NCBI GenBank assembly: GCA_000469685.2 | Contig: LS997563.1 | Coordinates: forward strand, 45,585,151 to 45,649,150 | DNA length: 64,000 bases | Direction of reading: 5' to 3' | From: Haemonchus contortus | Lineage: Eukaryota; Nematoda; Chromadorea; Rhabditida; Trichostrongylidae | Shown here: piece after piece, positions 21,330 through 34,868 of the stretch | Layout of the letters: each line of letters starts with the position of its first letter | Numbering within the stretch: position 1 is the stretch's first letter | Notes under the pieces: generated by a model | Told to the model about the DNA's origin: nothing | What the model saw: only the letters and a program-made list of their open reading frames with translations | The model's database searches: none | Program-made: the position numbers and the translations under genes

Positions 21330-24160
21330 CTCCTACCAGTTTACCGTGTCACCGACTCCCCTTCAGCCAATCTCCGCTGATATTGTAACGTTTTCCTTCT
21401 CTCCTAATGAGTTCTCCCAGAAGAACCCAATCCTCTTACACATTCAATTAGTCAAAAGCTTTTCAACCGGGTCAGGTTTAATTCAGACATTTGAACCAAA
21501 GGGAAACGCATGAATTCTCCGTTCTACAGGCTGCATGGTAGGTATTTCACCTTGGGTCATATATCAGCCAAAAGGCTTTCATCCTATCGATGTGGAAACG
21601 ATTGTCTTCTTTCTGATCCAATTTCGAAATGAGACTTGTATTTATTTGGTTCCTTTTCTTTGATTTGAAATGGTCCCAATTCAGGACCAGCTTATTGGAC
21701 GGCTAAAGTCAAGGTCTACCCTGTTGGCAGGACTTTTTTGGAACTTCATTTTTTACTTTTTTTTAAAAAGCAATTTTAGTTGACATGACTATAGCAGTAA
21801 TGGTGACTTGATTGGGACAACTGCATACTTTGATACTCAACGCAACTAGGTACAGAGGATTGAGAGAAAGCTCAAGAAACGGCTCGATTGAAGGAATTGG
21901 ATCCCAACTAATCTAATAGCTGGCTATCCTCTCTAGAACCAATGGTTAAGGAAGCATCAGACAGTCTCATTCGTTACGGATCTCTCCGCGAATAGATGGA
22001 ACCTTGGTCGATGAAGAAACCAGTCATGAAATTTGGTCATTGCTTTTTGAGCTAGGCTGGATTTCTGAGTGAATTCGAAGAGAGTTATTGATGAAGGCGA
22101 TGCTTTTGGATTTCGCCAGTTTCGTAACTATTATAATTCTCATTATTGACTAGTTCCTAGTTGGATCCGACAACGAGTGGGCAGGTACTTCTAAACAGTG
22201 CACGTACATATCTTCAGACCCTGAGACTTTGAGCAGAGTCCATGAAGTTGTCTTACCACAAACAAGGCTACATTCAACAGTAACCAATGGAACTGGACGA
22301 GACTTCCCACGATGGGGGAATTGATCCCGTTAGGGGCAATCTCGATCATCCATAACACTCCAGAACACTCATCATGCCCGTGGGTATCAAGTCCAGGTGC
22401 TTGGCTAGCCTAGTATAAGCTTGGGTTTTGAAGAAAATATCAAGTGCACCCCGTTGTGACCTCATAGGAGAAAACGGAATAAGCTTCATATCTTTTAAAG
22501 CGTAGCAGTCCATGACGGCCCTGATCTTTTGTACTCATAACGAAGTTTGATAAGCTAATAGGGAACATCAGCAAGTCATTCGTGAAGATTTGCAAACTGC
22601 AAATGCCACCTTTTTGACTGGAAATTATTCGTGTTTGCTGATTCTGAATTTCAAATCATTCTCATTAGTCCTTCTCATACCTGTTTTAGACTTTAACCTC
22701 TCTTTTCACGGTTTTCTTTTTATGTCGGTGTGATTGCTCGTATTTGTTTTTCGTCCCCATCCCTGTTCCTATTTTTCGAGGGTTTCATCTCGATTTTCAC
22801 CCTGGCCGCTCTCCTCTAATATTCATTATATGCCCCGTAGTGACAACGACAGATTATATCGCGTGCTTTGCATCGAGGGTATCCGGGTAGGAGGCCGAAT
22901 ATTAGGTTGCTTTCAGTAGAGAGAGCAATCCAGTTCAACCTTCGCACACTGGCCATGAACCGCAAGGCCATACTTTCTTATATTATTTGATAATTCGATA
23001 TGACTTCATTATGCGAATAATGTTACGATGGTTCGGAATTATGATGAAAACCACTTGAAAATATTCTCTCTGAAGACAGGGGCTTCTGGCTCAACCGACG
23101 AGAACCAGGGACTAGCCTTGTTGAGCTCAACAAATGTTCCAGGAAAGTCTACCGTGCTTCACAATCAGGGACCAAAACTTCTACCGTTTTTTTCTTCCTT
23201 TTAGGTCTCAATTGCTGAATGTTCCATTTCTGATGAATGTTGTCGCTCCGAATAGCAGATACGAACCACATCGATTAGAACGCTCAAGGTAACCCACCGC
23301 ATTCAGCAGATCTAATTTTGCCGGGTCTAATTGTTTCCAAAGTTTCCATCTAGAAACGAATGACGATGAAGAGCAAGTCAAAGTTGAGCTGGACCGATCT
23401 GATGAGACCTAGAGGCCTTTCATAGAGCAGCCACCCATAGCAGAACGGAACTCCGCCTCAGAATGTGTGTGGTGCACACTAGAGGGAATCATCAACGCTG
23501 TGCGTCGCACTCATTTCCTAGTTCTCTCAACACGTGGCTATGGTGCCCCAGTGAGGTGCCGACGAAAGCCCCATGTGTGGTCCCTCCATTGCTCATTTTA
23601 GCCGAGACATTTCCACATCTACGCAGAGTAATTGACATGCAGGGTTTCCCCAATGCGCATTTTTTGCGTGATTTTCAGCATCAGGCTGTATGCTTAATGC
23701 CCGGATGTTGACTACCAACGGTTTGGGTTTATTTCGTTTATTTTTTTAGTATCAAAAGACCTCGTCCTATTTTGCCTTTTCCCTTACCTCCAACAGATAC
23801 CTCCATTGACTATCGCTTGGCTTCAATGCCCTTCTCGCTTTGTAATTTGGTGAGATCGTCGGTTTTCAAGCTCACAGCTGTTTGTCCTCATGCTTTCTTC
23901 GACAAATTCTTTGTATTCATCTGGATTTTTTCTCATTTAGCCAGAGAACTGCAATGACCTCACCTTATGTCTCCATGACCTCTTCCATCGAGCTTCATAA
24001 TCAAAAATACACATCGCCCCCACTATTTGCACTGAGTCTTCAACCATTTCAATCTAAATTACACGCACTGACCGTTGCTTGAAGCGCCTCAACGGATTTT
24101 AAGGGTAAGAACCTGGATTTCTTGATTACAATACCAAAAATGGCTTATAAGATATACCGG
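21330..24160. other. gene-free stretch
   Basis: About 2.8 kb without a recognisable exon, repeat or motif on either strand. Frames of 60-100 codons exist but look random. Confidence 0.35.
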
Positions 24161-24164
24161 ATAA

Positions 24165-24625
24165 ATTTTTGGTATCCAGTACACCATATGTAGCGCTGTC
24201 AGGTCCGAATATGGCCTAGATAGGGCGTTATAAAGACTGAAAGATTGCCCCGTGGGCATGCGCGGACGAGTTTCATCGGTTTTATAGAGCTTCCACTATT
24301 CACAAGGGTACCTATGTACGAAGTTGAAACAACTCGTCATGACCCATAGAGAAGGTGAAAGGCCATTCTAGACAGTTCTGGTTTTATGTGATCAATTCTT
24401 TGCTCAAATACAGCAACTGTCATCTCGTCCAAATACCCTTTCCATGTCTTCTTCGTCATGGCAATCTCGTCCAACCTCTATTTTCACTACTTTTTAGAAG
24501 CCTTATTTTTGCCAAAACATTGAAGTTTTTCGCTTCTTTCATTAACGCTGACTATTCCCAACCGATACTTACCACTTTTCGGCTTAAACTGGTACCTCAA
24601 AATTATCGTAATCTGAGACTTTAAG
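24165..24625 (+). repeat. dispersed repeat family R, long copy
   Basis: It aligns by eye with 30645-31107 in the same orientation. Shared blocks include CTAGATAGGGCG, GGACGAGTTTCA, GTTGAAACAACTCGTCATGA, ATCTCGTCCAA, GGCAATCTCGTCCAACCTC and CTGGTACCTCAAAATTATCG, ending near ACTTTAA. No coding capacity is evident. Confidence 0.8.
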
Positions 24626-24629
24626 TAAA

Positions 24630-27600
24630 ATTCATAGTTGCGATAGTAAATTCCATTAATTGGTGTTCTCCTTGAATCCTTGTCTCTTGCAGAGTGCGGA
24701 AGGATGCAATGGAAGCAAACTTCCATAATAGCAAGTACTTTCTCTTCAAGGATTAAAGTTCATGACACAAATCCTACTTCGAGCCGAATTCAGCGCCAGC
24801 GCTCAATCTTCCCACAGCTAGGGAGCATGTTCATGAGAGTGTGCTCCAACGACGATAGACGAGTTGAAGCATCATCTAGGAAGGAGTACGTTCGGGACGT
24901 TCGACTCTGACATGGCAATTATGTGGTTAGAATCTTATGGTGATTGCTTTGAGCGACCTTGAATTACTTCCTCCTTCACGTTCCCCTCAAAATGCATTCA
25001 TCCACTTCCTGCATCATGCCCTTTCCAAAAAGGAATGAGTAGGACACGGGGATTTGAATATATGGGACCATCTCATTGGTATGTTGAAGAACTTATTCAG
25101 CAGCTCTTCCAAGATGACTGAGCCTTCAGCAACGGCTTCTTAGAAATTTCTTTGAGGAGGTCATCGCGAGGTCCTTAAGCTGATATAGGAATTCCGACTG
25201 CTCCAATTCCGAATGAGCTTAGGAAATGGTTCCTGGAATTTATATTGTGCAGTCGATGACCAGTTTGTGCTCGAGCTTGATTTCGTTTAGCCTGAAAGAA
25301 TGTCCTTTGAAGAATAAATGAATTTTCCCCGTTTCAAACAAATTGTCCTCCATGCATGTTGCCGAGAGAGAGGGAGCAATTTGTCTAGCAGTGTGCTCCT
25401 CCGAACAGACTTAGAATGAATCTGGAAATGACTCGGGGGAAGCACACATGACAACTTCAGGCAAGAAGTGGATAATAGCAATTAGACACAGGGCAACGAT
25501 TGCGCCCAGAGCGCTACGTGGTCCTTGGTCCATGCCTCTTTGTGGCTTTCCGTTGCTCGATGTTACTTGATGGAGAAGGTAACCAAATCTCAAGAAGGGT
25601 TCCAGCGCCACCACAACATGAACGCGCAGTCATGAAGACTTCTGAAGATTTCAAGGATGCTTCATTAACCGATATGCAGGCCCAATTAGCGGTAACGCTT
25701 GGACCACTAGACCGTTTCTAATTAATCTACAACATTTCCTTGCTAACAAAGATCAATTCGCTTGGCTTATAGCGGACCATATAGAGGAGCATGCTCGTTA
25801 ATCGAGTCATTAGCTTATATCATTCCCCATAAGCATCTCCCTCGACCCTATTTCAATTTGCCATGCTTGGCTGAACTGAATGAAATGATGCCGCTGATGC
25901 TCCCATCGCCGCTTTTCTGTTTATAGAGAATCAGGCTAGAAAATGTTGACTCGAATGACTCTTGAACATTTCCATTCCACCACCCTTATTTCCCTGAACA
26001 GCAATGTTGAGCCTTCCCGAACAGATCCCAATAAGGACTCTGAAATCTGCAGTTCCGTGATGATTCTACTGACCGGAGTCTTTTTTAGTAGACCAAGAAT
26101 CATGACTTTTCGGCTCTTGAAACGTTCGTTCTCTAAATAGAGCGCAAAGCTGTGTGCCGAACAATTCGCCTCAGGCTGGACTTGAATCTGCGCCCCAGAC
26201 GAGTTCACTAGCCGTCCCAACACCCAACATTGTTTCCCTAGATTTGAATTGTCTTAATGTACTCGTGTAGGAGTACTCACTCTGAGAAGGTAGAGCGGAT
26301 TCGGGAAGCAGTTAACAGCTCAAGTTTGAAGCTTCTGATGACAGCCCAAATGTCTCGATCATATTCCGACCTCCATATTGATCAGCAGTATTTTTAATTT
26401 ATTTCAATTTTTTCTTGTAATTCAGCTGATTTCCAGGGACAACCAATTTTAGAATTTCTCAAATCGGTTGAAGGCGTCGTGATGACGTAGGGTGCCGCCA
26501 CCGTAGCCACTCCGTCTATCATGACCGATGCGGTAAACACGTAAACACACCAAACATCGTATGAAAGGGAAGTTTTCAAAAGCTGGGTATGTGCTGGCAA
26601 TAGTGGATAACCCTCGAACGATGTGCTCATCGCCCTTTTTATCCATTTTCAATCGTAATTTCATTTTTCCCTAATGGGTTCTGTTTCACATTACCTACAT
26701 TCGAGAGATGGTCGCTGATGAACTTGGGAAGCACATTGTCTCCCCTGTTCTGATGTCAAAGCTCCCACGTGATAATGACGGGGATCCCGAATTCCAATCT
26801 GAATTGTGCAGCAATGAAGATCAGCTTCTGCTCATTTGAAGTTGTCAAAACTGAATTCCATGCTTATTCAGCGTGAAAAGCTCGAGATTTTCTTTTCGGG
26901 TCTACAGAAGCGTGACGACAATTTTTTTTCCAGCAAAGTTCTAAAATATGGCTCCTTTGGGTCGGATTGTTTCTGGGAACTGGCATAAAACTTAGTGCAA
27001 TGTGATGTTTCAATGGAAACAGAACGGTAGCCGTTCATCATATCCGAAAAGCATTTAGTCGAGAGTCGTCTGTGGCTCTGTTTTTTTTTTCACGACTGGA
27101 TGGATGAGCGATTTGTGGGTAGTACTTCAAATTGAATTACCCAGCCGAAAAACGGCCGTAAATGAGTTGTTTTGGAGCTGTTTGTGGCAGGACACGGAGA
27201 GATTATTCTGAGGATATCCAGACCTGTCAATAGTTCCACATTCTGTCTGCTCGTGCCGTAGGAGATGGAGAAGCCTTGGAGTGGAACTTCCTTCTGCTAT
27301 CTGCTAAACCTTGCCTGCTGATTTTCAAAGTTCAAGATTTCGCAAACGCAATTTCATGGGTTATGTCGAACGGGATGGTTCGAGAGCTCCGCCAACAGGT
27401 ATCCCTCTCAATAGCCCTAACAAAGATTGGGAATTCAATTTAGTGGGTAGAGATTCGTTGGCTGCCATCGATCACCCACTCCGGAACTCCCTTTTACCCA
27501 TGGAAACCAAGGTTGCAATGACACTGATGGATAATACCTTCCAGAATGTTTCAGTGGTTGCTGCTGGATGTTATTTCAATGGGAGCAATCCTTCAAGTAG

Positions 27601-30600
27601 ACGTTCAATATGCCTAGTCCTAGTATATATTGCTTGACTCAGTATATCATCAAAATGTTGTCATAGAAAAGAAGGTTATTTGAGGCGCTTGACCGGTACA
27701 GTCGTGGGTCGCCCTCTCGCAGAATCTTTAGTCATAATAGGGGTAGGTCCGAAAGCTGCACGAGCCGTACTGATAGTATTCTGAAACCCTTGGCTGTGGA
27801 GAGTAGTAATTGTAATTTATGTATATAGTAATAGAGCTGCTGCGCAATGTGATAAGGGGCACTTGGAGGCACCGGCCGCAAAAGGCTCGACAAGACAGTT
27901 GGCCCTACACAACAACTACCCTATGAAGATTGAAATTTTCCCGCAGCGTCTGAAGGGCGGCAGTTAGCCCGTTGTACGAACGTTTTCGGTTCCACTGACA
28001 CTTTTGCAACCCATTATATTCTTTAATCATAGCTGCCACCTTTTTTTCTCAAAATTTGTTTGTTCTATCGTAATGTTTTGTGTTGTTGGCGTTTGTTTAT
28101 GTTTTCTTTTTCAACGCTGTCTTATATGGCGTATATGATAAATAAAAATAAATCAGACCCGTGCTCCAATATGTCCCATTTCTGACGCTTCTACGAAAGT
28201 CATGGGATGCAAGGTGCAATTTGTATGTACCTGAGACCTGGCCGGGAATGTACTAGTTTAGGGGTAGCAAGTAATCCGGCTAAAACCGAAGCATCTTCCT
28301 GAACTTCGAAAAAAATCTCCTTCGAACATGACGCTGAGTTTCAATTCATAGAGTGCTATGTCATTTTACATTGCCCCAGCATCTCCCATCTCTAGGGACT
28401 TTATGAGGTCAACCCATGTTCATGTGCAACGGCGATGAAATATCACCTGTGGGAGCCGGAGTTCTCAATCAAACCAGTTTGTCGCTTTTATTTTGGCAAA
28501 ATCTAACACATTTTTTCCGCATTCCCTCCCAATTTCTTTTCCTCTACTTTCCTTTGTTGGTATATGAGGAAATCGCCCACATCATTCTTCGTTATGCATT
28601 TGGGCATGCGCTTAGGGCCGTAAGACTTGTGTAAGCCTTTTGTGCACCCTTTAAGCCTTTGTTTTCTCCGAGCTGCCACAATGGGGTAATACTACACTGG
28701 TGTGGGATAGAAGCGTGGGTAAAGAGGTGTGCAATTCAGGCAGGACTAACACCACCATTGTCTATGAATTCATTTCGCACAGTGAAGGTCCTGTGCTTCT
28801 GCCCGCCTCGCCCGAGACGCAAGCGTAGGTATGTGGGCTGTCCTAAAGGTGTGTTAGGGGACGAGGACGTGTATGTTGGCTAGCGATGCGAATTTTCAAA
28901 GAAGTGTGTGAGAGAGTTGTACGCACCAATTGGATTATGCATGAGTACTTCACAAATTTGTGGAGTTTCGGATTTCAACTTTGAAAAAATTCGAACTCCC
29001 TGATGAACTGTATCTTTCTTGTTTCACATTTTTGAATCTTCGCTTTACAGCTTACGTTTATTAGTATTTCTTAATAATATTTTCGACGGCATTATTGGTA
29101 CTCGCACTTTGTCTATGAACGTGACGCTTCCGAATTTGTTTTGCCCTTTGAAGCCTTTTTTTGCGAATTTACCCGGAGGAAAAGCCTCCCATCAGTCACG
29201 CCGATGTGTTCAGAATACTGCATTTGTCTCAGAACCAAAAAAAAACTGCGATTTTTCTTCTAACTTCTAAATCCTGGCTCAGTCTAGTTTTCGAAGTGCT
29301 GTGAGGAGGAGCTCTTCCACTAGATTCTCGCTCGTTTGTAATGTCAAGGGACACCTAATCTAATGGTTTGCCTTGTTTGTGCCACTATGTTTCGTCCTCT
29401 CTGTTTATGTATCCCCTTTCAGAGCTTTTGCTTCTCTGTACAGGCTTATCCATCTGGAATCATCTCGTCGATCACGACGATTAGCTTATGGTACGTCTCT
29501 GTGGGCTGTGGTTGTTCGGCAATCAGTCCATGTTTTAAGTTGCTTGAAAATAGGGACCTATGTACTATACTTTAGTAACACGGTAGCTTTTACTGTTACC
29601 AATACAGTGAAGTTCATGCACTCAGGATTCATCCCAGATAGCTTTATCCAACTTCTTGCAAGACATTTTAGTACGAGGAGTGTAGAGGAGGCTTAGGCGA
29701 CTGCTGCTGTTGCTTGGCCTTACGAATTCACGGACACCGCTCAGAATGGGAATGGGAATGGGAACACAAACTACTGAGGGGTTAGGAAAGTACTGGCTGA
29801 GAATTTCGCACTAGCCCGATATTCTCTGAAATGTTCTCGAAATTTCGCTAGAATACCACTAAAGTAAACCGATCCCTTGTATTTAAGTGATTCCGCGGTC
29901 GATACCAGATCGAGAGCCATCTAAGACCGTCTGGTCTCTTAAAGATGTACGTGTACGGTATGTAGGGGCAGTTAGGCCAGTTTATGGTTCAATAAGGAAC
30001 TAAAAGGGAGCGAGATATGAGCGATTTCATGGAACTTCCCAGAGCATTCCAGCAAAATGTGGACTGTTGCGGAATTTTCGGCAGATTACCTTTCGGACGA
30101 CCTAAAATATGCACTTTGCGGGCACTGAGCTCGGTCCACGGGCTTCTGATGAATTCATTTAGGTTTTCCATGTGGCTCTGTGTAACTACAAAATGGATTC
30201 CAATGTGATTGCCTTCAGCCAAGGAAGTGGAGGTGGCTTCATGCTGGTCCAAACCATTTCGGGATGGTTATCTTTTGCTTTGCAGCCATAGCCACATGTG
30301 CCGTTGAATCGTGGGCTTCTACTGTCATAATTATCCGTAATTTTTTTTTTGCATCTTAAACGCCTTTCATAAAACGACTCCTCATGAAACTTTCAAATTG
30401 TAGTTTTGATGGGACATCAAAAAGGCCCATTTCCTACAGGCTGCCTAGGAATCCGACAATGACGTTCTTCCAAGAGCTTCGCAAAGAGAACCAGTTCGTA
30501 GAACACTGTCCGATCTTCCAACTAGCAAGAAAAGACAGCTATTCCCCTGGGATATTTGGAGCCGCATCTGTTGAAGGCGTAGTTAATGATATAAATGGTT

Positions 30601-30640
30601 TCCGAGATTTCTCCATAGGATGAATTCGAGGTCCCCTCCT
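24630..30640. other. 6-kb stretch without a recognised gene
   Basis: Frames such as 27311-27637 (plus), 26394-26664 (minus) and 30384-30623 (plus) have protein-like composition. I recognise no domain and no matching splice sites. At 25440-25533 (minus) a frame starts MDQGPRSALGAIVALCLIAI, which looks like a signal peptide, but it stops at once and no partner exon is apparent. Nothing here is called as a gene. Confidence 0.3.
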
Positions 30641-30644
30641 ATAC

Positions 30645-31107
30645 CATGTCTAGCACTATTAGGTCCAAAAGCAGCCTAGTTAGGGAGTTATAGAGGCTCA
30701 AAGATTGGCCCGTGTGTATCCTCGGACGAATTCCACCGTCACTGTAGAGTGTGCACCGATCAAAAAGGGAGCCCATGTAGGAGGTTCAAACAACTTGCCA
30801 TGACCTATAGCGATGAGTACGGCAATTCTAGAGAGTTCTGACTTGATGTAGCCAGTTCTTGAAGCAATTGCAAAGGCTGTAATCTCGTCCGAACACCCCG
30901 TACATGTTATTTCCGTCATGGTCATCTCGTCCAACCTCCAGTATCTCTACTTTTGAGGAGCCTTATTTTCCTCGAAATTGACGAATTTCCTCGCTTACTT
31001 CACTACCGATGAACTATTTCCAGCCTACATTTCCGTTCGTCGACTGAAAAGGGGTACCTCAAAGTGTCATCGTGAACTGTGCCTCTAAGCAAATGAAGTC
31101 CATCCTA
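30645..31107 (+). repeat. dispersed repeat family R, long copy
   Basis: Same orientation and order of blocks as 24165-24625, ending GTCATCGTGAACTGTGCC. That terminus is the complement of the 5' end of other copies (AAAGGCACAGTTCACGA). The family therefore has inverted termini. Confidence 0.8.
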
Positions 31108-31109
31108 CA

Positions 31110-32880
31110 GGTTTTTTATGCAAAACAATTACGACTTGAACCGAAAAGGCTATCTAAAGCTGAAAAGATGAATTCAAGGTAACCCTAGCTTTGACCGGTG
31201 CTGCTACCGTATGCTCCTTCTCATTATACTTCCATTTTGGATAGTTGTGCCTCCTGAAAGCGCGTTCGGTTAGTGAATGAAACCGGCTTATGTACACGTT
31301 TGTGTCTTCACTTGAAGGTCGGATTAGCTTGGGTCAGATCACACCTGGAAGAAAGTATTGGACTACAAAATACTGCTTCTCGTTGTGGACATCTTACCTC
31401 CTCTTCTGAAAAGCTATTGGCTTGGAATGACCACACCTCCGATATCAGGGACAGATAATCAGCTTTGTACCAATAGTCAATTAGAAACTGGAGTGGACAG
31501 GCTTCAAGCACTGTGTATAAACCAGCGACTGGAACGGATCGTACGCTTCCGATTTGTGGACGTTTTAATCAGCAAAGGTAACATCGGTAGAGAAGGTAAC
31601 TCCATGATGTTATGGGTGGAACTAGTCGAGAATTATTCCCATTGATTTATGTATTCACCTTGAATTCTATTGACAAACGATGTTGACAAGGGTCAATCGC
31701 AATGTCAATGACAGTAGCCATACACCACGGAAATTCAACTGAGATAGCAGCCTGCGAGTTTTAGTGTCACCGGTATCGAAGAAAAGCGGAACTCATTGGA
31801 CCTTCCACTTAAGCTAGCATTCGCCTTTTATTCCCATGGGAGAAGACCTAGTTACCAGTTGGTGAAACCGTCATGCGATAAGGACGATATGACGGAAACC
31901 TCATGATGATGGATGGCAGACGGTAACAAAAACGTGGTGACCATGACAAAAGCTAATGAAAGCTGGTAAAATGTGAGGAACAAGAGGTCTGTCGGATCAC
32001 CGAGAATAAACTCTTCCACTGGCTTTTTTCACTCTCCCACTTGTGATGGCAAATCCCGGATGCCACCTAGAGAGGGCTTATCTTGTCCTCTCACATTTTT
32101 GTGACTTTCATCAACACTTGTCATCAGTTTTTATTACCATCAGTCACTCATCATCATCTTTATCGCACGTCAGTCTCACCAGCTGATGACAGTGACAACT
32201 GTTAATGAAAGCCACTGAAATGTGAGTGAGACGATTTACCTTTTTCACTGGGATCACATGGCGTCCACTATTAAAGTAGAAAAGTTAATAAACCTACTTT
32301 CGGGTTCCCTTACCTCCTTTTGGGCAACCTATCAGCGAAGTCATCAGCGTCATCGCATGATAGTCTCATCCTGAGATCACCGGAAGAGCCCCTAAGGCTT
32401 TAGTGATACTTGCGTCTGCGACATACCTTGCCTTGGACTTGACAACCTTATCACCTCATGAAACTCATTACCAACATGTGCTTATGTTCCATCAGACCTT
32501 TGATTCATTCTTATGAATTTCTATCACAAAATGAAGTATTGAGTTCGGTGCCAGTCTTTCTGATCACCTTTTACTAACTATCATCTCAGCTACGCTATCA
32601 TCCACCATCCGCGTTTCCATTTCACCTGCTGAGGCTCAAATTTCTTGCCCTTTCGTCTCCTGTCAAAGTTTTTAGGTGTTTTCTTTTTATTATCTTTTAT
32701 TCACCATTTGTTTTGCTTTTAGTCGCCCCTTTACGCTTTCAGTCTTATGAGAGAGGTAGGGAAGTGACGTCGCTGCCAGACGTATGATTAAGGTACCAAA
32801 TCCCAGAAGTGGTAGCTGCGCAGACTGACAAAACGTTTCTTTCAATGCAGGCTGACAGAACGTTTCTTTCCAAGACCCAT
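31110..32880. other. gene-free stretch
   Basis: No gene is seen. Two diverged direct repeats (GCTAATGAAAGCTGGTAAAA at 31951 and a GTTAATGAAAGCCACTGAAA relative at 32200) suggest an old tandem or dispersed repeat. Confidence 0.35.
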
Positions 32881-32887
32881 TCACTTG

Positions 32888-33124
32888 AATCAGGTTTGTA
32901 TCAGGTTCAAGAGCTGGAGAAGAATGACCAACCCAGTGTACGAGTTATCATCTACCTCTTCCGATTCCGGTGTCCCTCCAACTTTCCTTCCGATGTCTGT
33001 GCCGCACTGGAGCTCTAGTAAGAATCTTCAACAACCTAGGTCCAAGGACATGCTAAGGCGGCCTCCTATAGATAGTATGGCCCATTTGAAATATGACACC
33101 AAATTGTGTATGGGTCTTCTATCG
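32888..33124 (+). other. coding-like frame, unidentified
   Basis: The frame reads RFKSWRRMTNPVYELSSTSS and continues Ser/Pro-rich for about 75 codons, preceded by a TATCAG acceptor-like site near 32902. It resembles the cytoplasmic tail of a membrane or signalling protein, but I cannot name a family and no donor is clear. It may be an exon of an unrecognised gene. Confidence 0.25.
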
Positions 33125-33654
33125 TGATAACAACTCCATTCCTTTGCCTCATCCACGTTCAGCAATTTTTTCGGTTGTTTTGGAGTCGTACCGCAAGTTT
33201 TTTGTCCTAGACCCATCTGTCGCTATATCCTTCGAGAATACTTACTCTTCATTCTTCGGGACGCTACCTATCTCTTTCAATTTGGCCTGTTTCGAATACC
33301 ATAGAATAGCGACATCTTCCCCCTAGTTTGACGGCAATTAATGTATTGGTTAAAACGAACCCACCTAGCGTCCCATAAAGCCTTTGCTGCCCTCGTTGTT
33401 GACGGGCTCGGATATGTACTTCTAATTTCCGCTAGTTAATAGTGCCCATGTGGAGCGGCCCTAGCCTGTTGGGGCAGATCATCTCCATTTTAGTCGTGAG
33501 CCGCTGATTTCTAAAATCATGCGTTTTACCCTCTGAACCATGGCTTGTCCACCGAAGCTTCAAAGAGATCCCTCTTAGAGGCTTCTTCTAGTGATGTACA
33601 GACATATTCAGAAAAGGTCAATGCAATAAGACGTCGTTATTTCCCATCCAGGAG

Positions 33655-34023
33655 CTAGTTCTTTCGATTTCTGGTAAGATTCGTGAATTTTCCTAGAGCT
33701 GCCATCATTGCAATCCAACTCCTGCACTTCTGCTGCACTATTGAATGGAAAAAATCGCTGCTGGAACGATGTGGAAAGTCAAGGGGTCCTTTTAAATTAT
33801 TGGGAAGGCGAGCAAGTGTGTCTGCCTGCACTAATGCTCTCATCTGGTCACGGAGTCCCGGGCAATCTGACACCATCCAAAAGTTTCTAAGTGATCCAAA
33901 GGTCAATAGGCAAGAGCAGTAGCATAGTATTACCTGAAGTTTGCTTGTAGTGATCATATAAAGCTCCCGATACTTCATTGCAATTCTAATCAGCGATGTT
34001 ATGTCATCTAAGTTGGCATTCAA
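33655..34023 (-). other. 122-codon coding-like frame, unidentified
   Basis: The minus-strand frame contains LDDITSLIRIAMKYRELYMI and later QADTLARLPNNLKGPLDFPH. An internal CAG|GTAATA donor-like site follows TTSKLQ near 33935, and an AG acceptor-like site precedes MRALVQ near 33841. Two exons separated by a short intron are therefore possible. No family is recognised. It could equally be an old pseudogene. Confidence 0.25.
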
Positions 34024-34381
34024 GCGTCTCCAAGATCACCACAAAAGATCATATCCATGGCGTATTGCTCAAACACCTATAAATTACTATCATACTCTTT
34101 TCCTTCCTGTTTTGCTAGGAATCCGAGGAAGTAGGCTGCGTTTGCCAGTTAATTCGCTAATACTACGATCATACGAATGGCTCCGAGATGAGACTCTGAA
34201 GGTGGCAATCCTTTTTCGCTCTCATGTGTTTTTTTTTTCATTCCAGAACATTTCGATTCGTTTTTGTTTACTGGCGTATAGGACCCACATGGGCTAAATT
34301 AGGGGCGTTATTTTGGCCGCCCATAAGACTTCCCATTTAGGCGAACATCGACCGCAATTACACGTCTATACTGGCCGTCTA

Positions 34382-34808
34382 CAGTGTAAATATTGCAAGC
34401 TTGATAGGTATTTTTAGGCATGTTGCTATGACTTCTGAGGGATCCAATAAGTTGAATTCGTTTTTTCCCAAACGCTTTTCTTTCTGAGATGGTGAACTTC
34501 AAAAAACTTTCTGAACTCACAGTTTGGTTGCCGTCGACCAACACCAGCCGCACTTCATAGTTCACACTACATACTTTAGATGAAGATTCCATGTCAGTGT
34601 AAATATTGCAAGCTTGATAGGTATTTTTAGGCATGTTGCTATGACTTCTGAGGGATCCAATAAGTTGAATTCGTTTTTTCCCAAACGCTTTTCTTTCTGA
34701 GATGGTGAACTTCAAAAAACTTTCTGAACTCACAGTTTGGTTGCCGTCGACCAACACCAGGCCGCACTTCATAGTTCACACTACATACTTTAGATGAAGA
34801 TTCCATGT
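34382..34808 (-). repeat. recent 213-bp tandem duplication in a coding-like frame
   Basis: Bases 34382-34594 and 34595-34808 are identical except for one extra G in the second copy (CACCAGG versus CACCAG). The period of 213 is 71 codons, so a minus-strand frame runs through both copies. Each copy reads MESSSKVCSVNYEVR (shifted in one copy), then LVLVDGNQTVSSESFLKF. The frame ends in NGKSYGRPK just downstream at 34308. The protein is not recognised. The near identity means the event is very young or an assembly artefact. Confidence 0.9.
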
Positions 34809-34868
34809 CGAGCTCTCAGCTCCTCATTTCCTTGAGCCTATTCTACTTATTTAATTAACCCCTCCAGT

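Noticed and set aside
25440..25533. Secreted peptide precursor with signal peptide on the minus strand
   Set aside because: The frame stops right after the signal-like segment. The only in-phase splice to the following basic stretch would need a 34-base intron.
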